Shown here: in pieces, positions 62,811 through 64,000 of the stretch
Numbering within the stretch: position 1 is the stretch's first letter
Layout: each line of letters opens with the position of its first letter
Assembly: GCF_030758315.1 (NCBI RefSeq)
Contig: NZ_CP132336.1
Location: forward strand, 1,240,001-1,304,000
Length of the DNA: 64,000 bases
Reading direction: 5' to 3'
DNA from: Pararhizobium sp. IMCC3301
GTDB taxonomy: Bacteria; Pseudomonadota; Alphaproteobacteria; Rhizobiales; GCA-2746425
Position numbers and translations under genes: made by a program
Notes under the pieces: model-generated
Database searches by the model: none
The model's input: only the letters and a program-made list of their open reading frames with translations
What the model was told of the DNA's origin: nothing

Positions 62811-64000
62811 CGGCAATCTCCTCATCCAGCACCAGCAGCGCGGTCATGGCGCATCCTTCCGCCACCAGCGGCCTTTCATCGGCAAAACAGTCAATATCTA
62901 TGGCGCATGCATGCCCGCCCCCGACCGTACCCTTCAACGCTTTGCGGAGCGCCCCTTCCATAATATCAAACACCATTGTGCCGCGACCGATCAGGGCAAT
63001 CGGAAAAGCATCGACCAGCGCAAACAGACTGCACAGACCGGTGCCAATTGCCCGGCCGGCCTCTTCAATCGCATGGATGGCCCTGGCGTCTCCTGCATGA
63101 GCCAGATCGGCAATCTGCTGAAAGTCAATGTGATCTGCCGGTGCAGGCGGCATTGTATCTTCCGGCTCGCCACGGGCAGCGCGGCGAATGGCATAATCCC
63201 CCGCATAGGCCTCGATGCATCCGCGCCGTCCGCAGCGGCACAACGCCCCTCCCGGCTCAAACACCATATGACCGAACTCGGTACCTGAAGTGTTCAGTCC
63301 GTTGACAATTGTACCGCGCAGAAACAGCCCCATACCAACACCATAGGACAGCATGATGCAGGCAAAACTGGTGCTGTAGCGTTTCGGTTCACGGCGGTTC
63401 AGCGCCCGCGCAATCAGGTCACAATCATTGGAAACAGATGCGGGAACGCTGAACGCCCGCTGCATCCAGCCTGCCAGCGGCAAATTTCGATGTTCGGTTA
63501 TCGGCGACCACAGCAATACGCTGCCCGCAACATCGGTCACACCCTGAACACTGACAGCAATGCGCAACAGCATACGGCTTTCATGCCCGGACCGCACGAT
63601 CGCATCTTTCAGACACCCGACCAGCGCGTCCCTTATATCCTGTGGTGTCAGCTCCGCACTGGTCAGTTGACGCGAACTTTCCGAAATGGTCGCGCCGGAA
63701 TAATCGACGATCGCAGCGGACACCAGATTCAACTGAAAGATCACGACACCGATCAGGGCGGCCGTCGGATTGACCGTCAGCGCAACCTTGGGACGCCCGC
63801 GTCCCAATCCGCTCGACAGGACCTGCGACGGCTGGATCAGGAACCCGTCGGCAATCAGATCCGATGTAATGGCCGAGACCGTCGCTGCGCTTAGCCCGGT
63901 TTGCCGGCCGATATCGGTGCGCGATACCAGCCCGCCCCGGCGGACGGCCGATAGGACCAGACCACGGTTTCTGCGACGCACCTCATTGGAGCGTATAACG
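62794..64000 (-). CDS. ROK family transcriptional regulator (5' end probably outside window)
   Basis: At least 395 residues. The winged helix is SRTDIGRQTGLSAATVSAITSDLIADGFL. The ROK domain has LLRIAVSVQGVTD, the Zn-binding CRCGRRGCIEAY and NGLNTSGTEFGHMVFEPGG. ROK regulators bind sugars. A GTG at 63981 could start it, but the frame stays open to the end of the window with family-like residues (IRSNEV), so the gene is called partial at the right edge. It overlaps the dihaem cytochrome gene by 17 bases. Confidence 0.87.
   Translation of the reverse strand, partial: VIRSNEVRRRNRGLVLSAVRRGGLVSRTDIGRQTGLSAATVSAITSDLIADGFLIQPSQVLSSGLGRGRPKVALTVNPTAALIGVVIFQLNLVSAAIVDYSGATISESSRQLTSAELTPQDIRDALVGCLKDAIVRSGHESRMLLRIAVSVQGVTDVAGSVLLWSPITEHRNLPLAGWMQRAFSVPASVSNDCDLIARALNRREPKRYSTSFACIMLSYGVGMGLFLRGTIVNGLNTSGTEFGHMVFEPGGALCRCGRRGCIEAYAGDYAIRRAARGEPEDTMPPAPADHIDFQQIADLAHAGDARAIHAIEEAGRAIGTGLCSLFALVDAFPIALIGRGTMVFDIMEGALRKALKGTVGGGHACAIDIDCFADERPLVAEGCAMTALLVLDEEIADASVV

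Overview
The window reads as a chromosomal segment of an alphaproteobacterium, most likely of the order Hyphomicrobiales (Rhizobiales). The reasons are the tightly packed DUF1285 - CoA pyrophosphatase - DUF6111 - CCA-adding enzyme block, the divergent MoxR - DUF58 - DUF4159 - amidotransferase-like operon, an Omp25/31-type outer-membrane barrel, a cyanide-insensitive (CioAB-type) bd oxidase, and the many solute-binding-protein transporters (two tripartite tricarboxylate (TTT) systems and one TRAP). No rRNA, tRNA or CRISPR array was seen. Family and organism assignments are by eye, without database searches.

Layout. 1-4.1 kb: a duplicated unit of PaaK-like adenylating enzyme (+) facing a small outer-membrane barrel (-). 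4.3-9 kb: aspartate aminotransferase, bd oxidase subunits II and I, and an SDR. 9.3-16.9 kb: a minus-strand TTT/sulfatase operon (TctC, sulfatase, TctB, TctA, sulfatase, then cytochrome b561), with a divergent GntR/FCD regulator. 17-18.1 kb: three tandem near-identical genes for a 53-residue secreted peptide. 18.4-23.9 kb: a scarred region with a small four-helix membrane protein, a frameshifted cupin, a broken LysR start, a PstS-like protein plus membrane GGDEF-EAL enzyme, an IS66 remnant and the intact LysR. 23.9-34.8 kb: ordinary core genes. 34.8-41.3 kb: single housekeeping-like genes, a tiny lipoprotein and a decayed Gfo/Idh gene. 41.3-45.2 kb: LacI regulator, inositol-dehydrogenase-like enzyme and SDR, then a Doc-type toxin-antitoxin pair. 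45.3-51.6 kb: a TRAP operon with a racemase, an FAD enzyme and a double SnoaL protein. 51.8-58.9 kb: an island bounded by a 200-bp direct repeat, carrying a second GntR/FCD - sulfatase - TTT cluster. 58.7-64 kb: the RpiR regulator into which the island has intruded, then a ROK - dihaem cytochrome - FG-GAP redox operon.

How it fits together. Two separate clusters pair Cys-type sulfatases (three in all) with TctABC uptake and FCD-type GntR regulators, and both control regions carry TGGCATRCCA-like decamers. This suggests uptake and desulfation of sulfated organic compounds under related ligand control. Removing the island would put the RpiR gene directly upstream of the TRAP operon, its probable target. 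Two different loci (LysR and RpiR) show insertions flanked by a duplicated end of a regulator gene. The most novel-looking item is the secreted-peptide triplet. The most informative structure is the repeat-bounded sulfatase island with its shared operators and a PdxA/aldehyde-dehydrogenase gene chimera.
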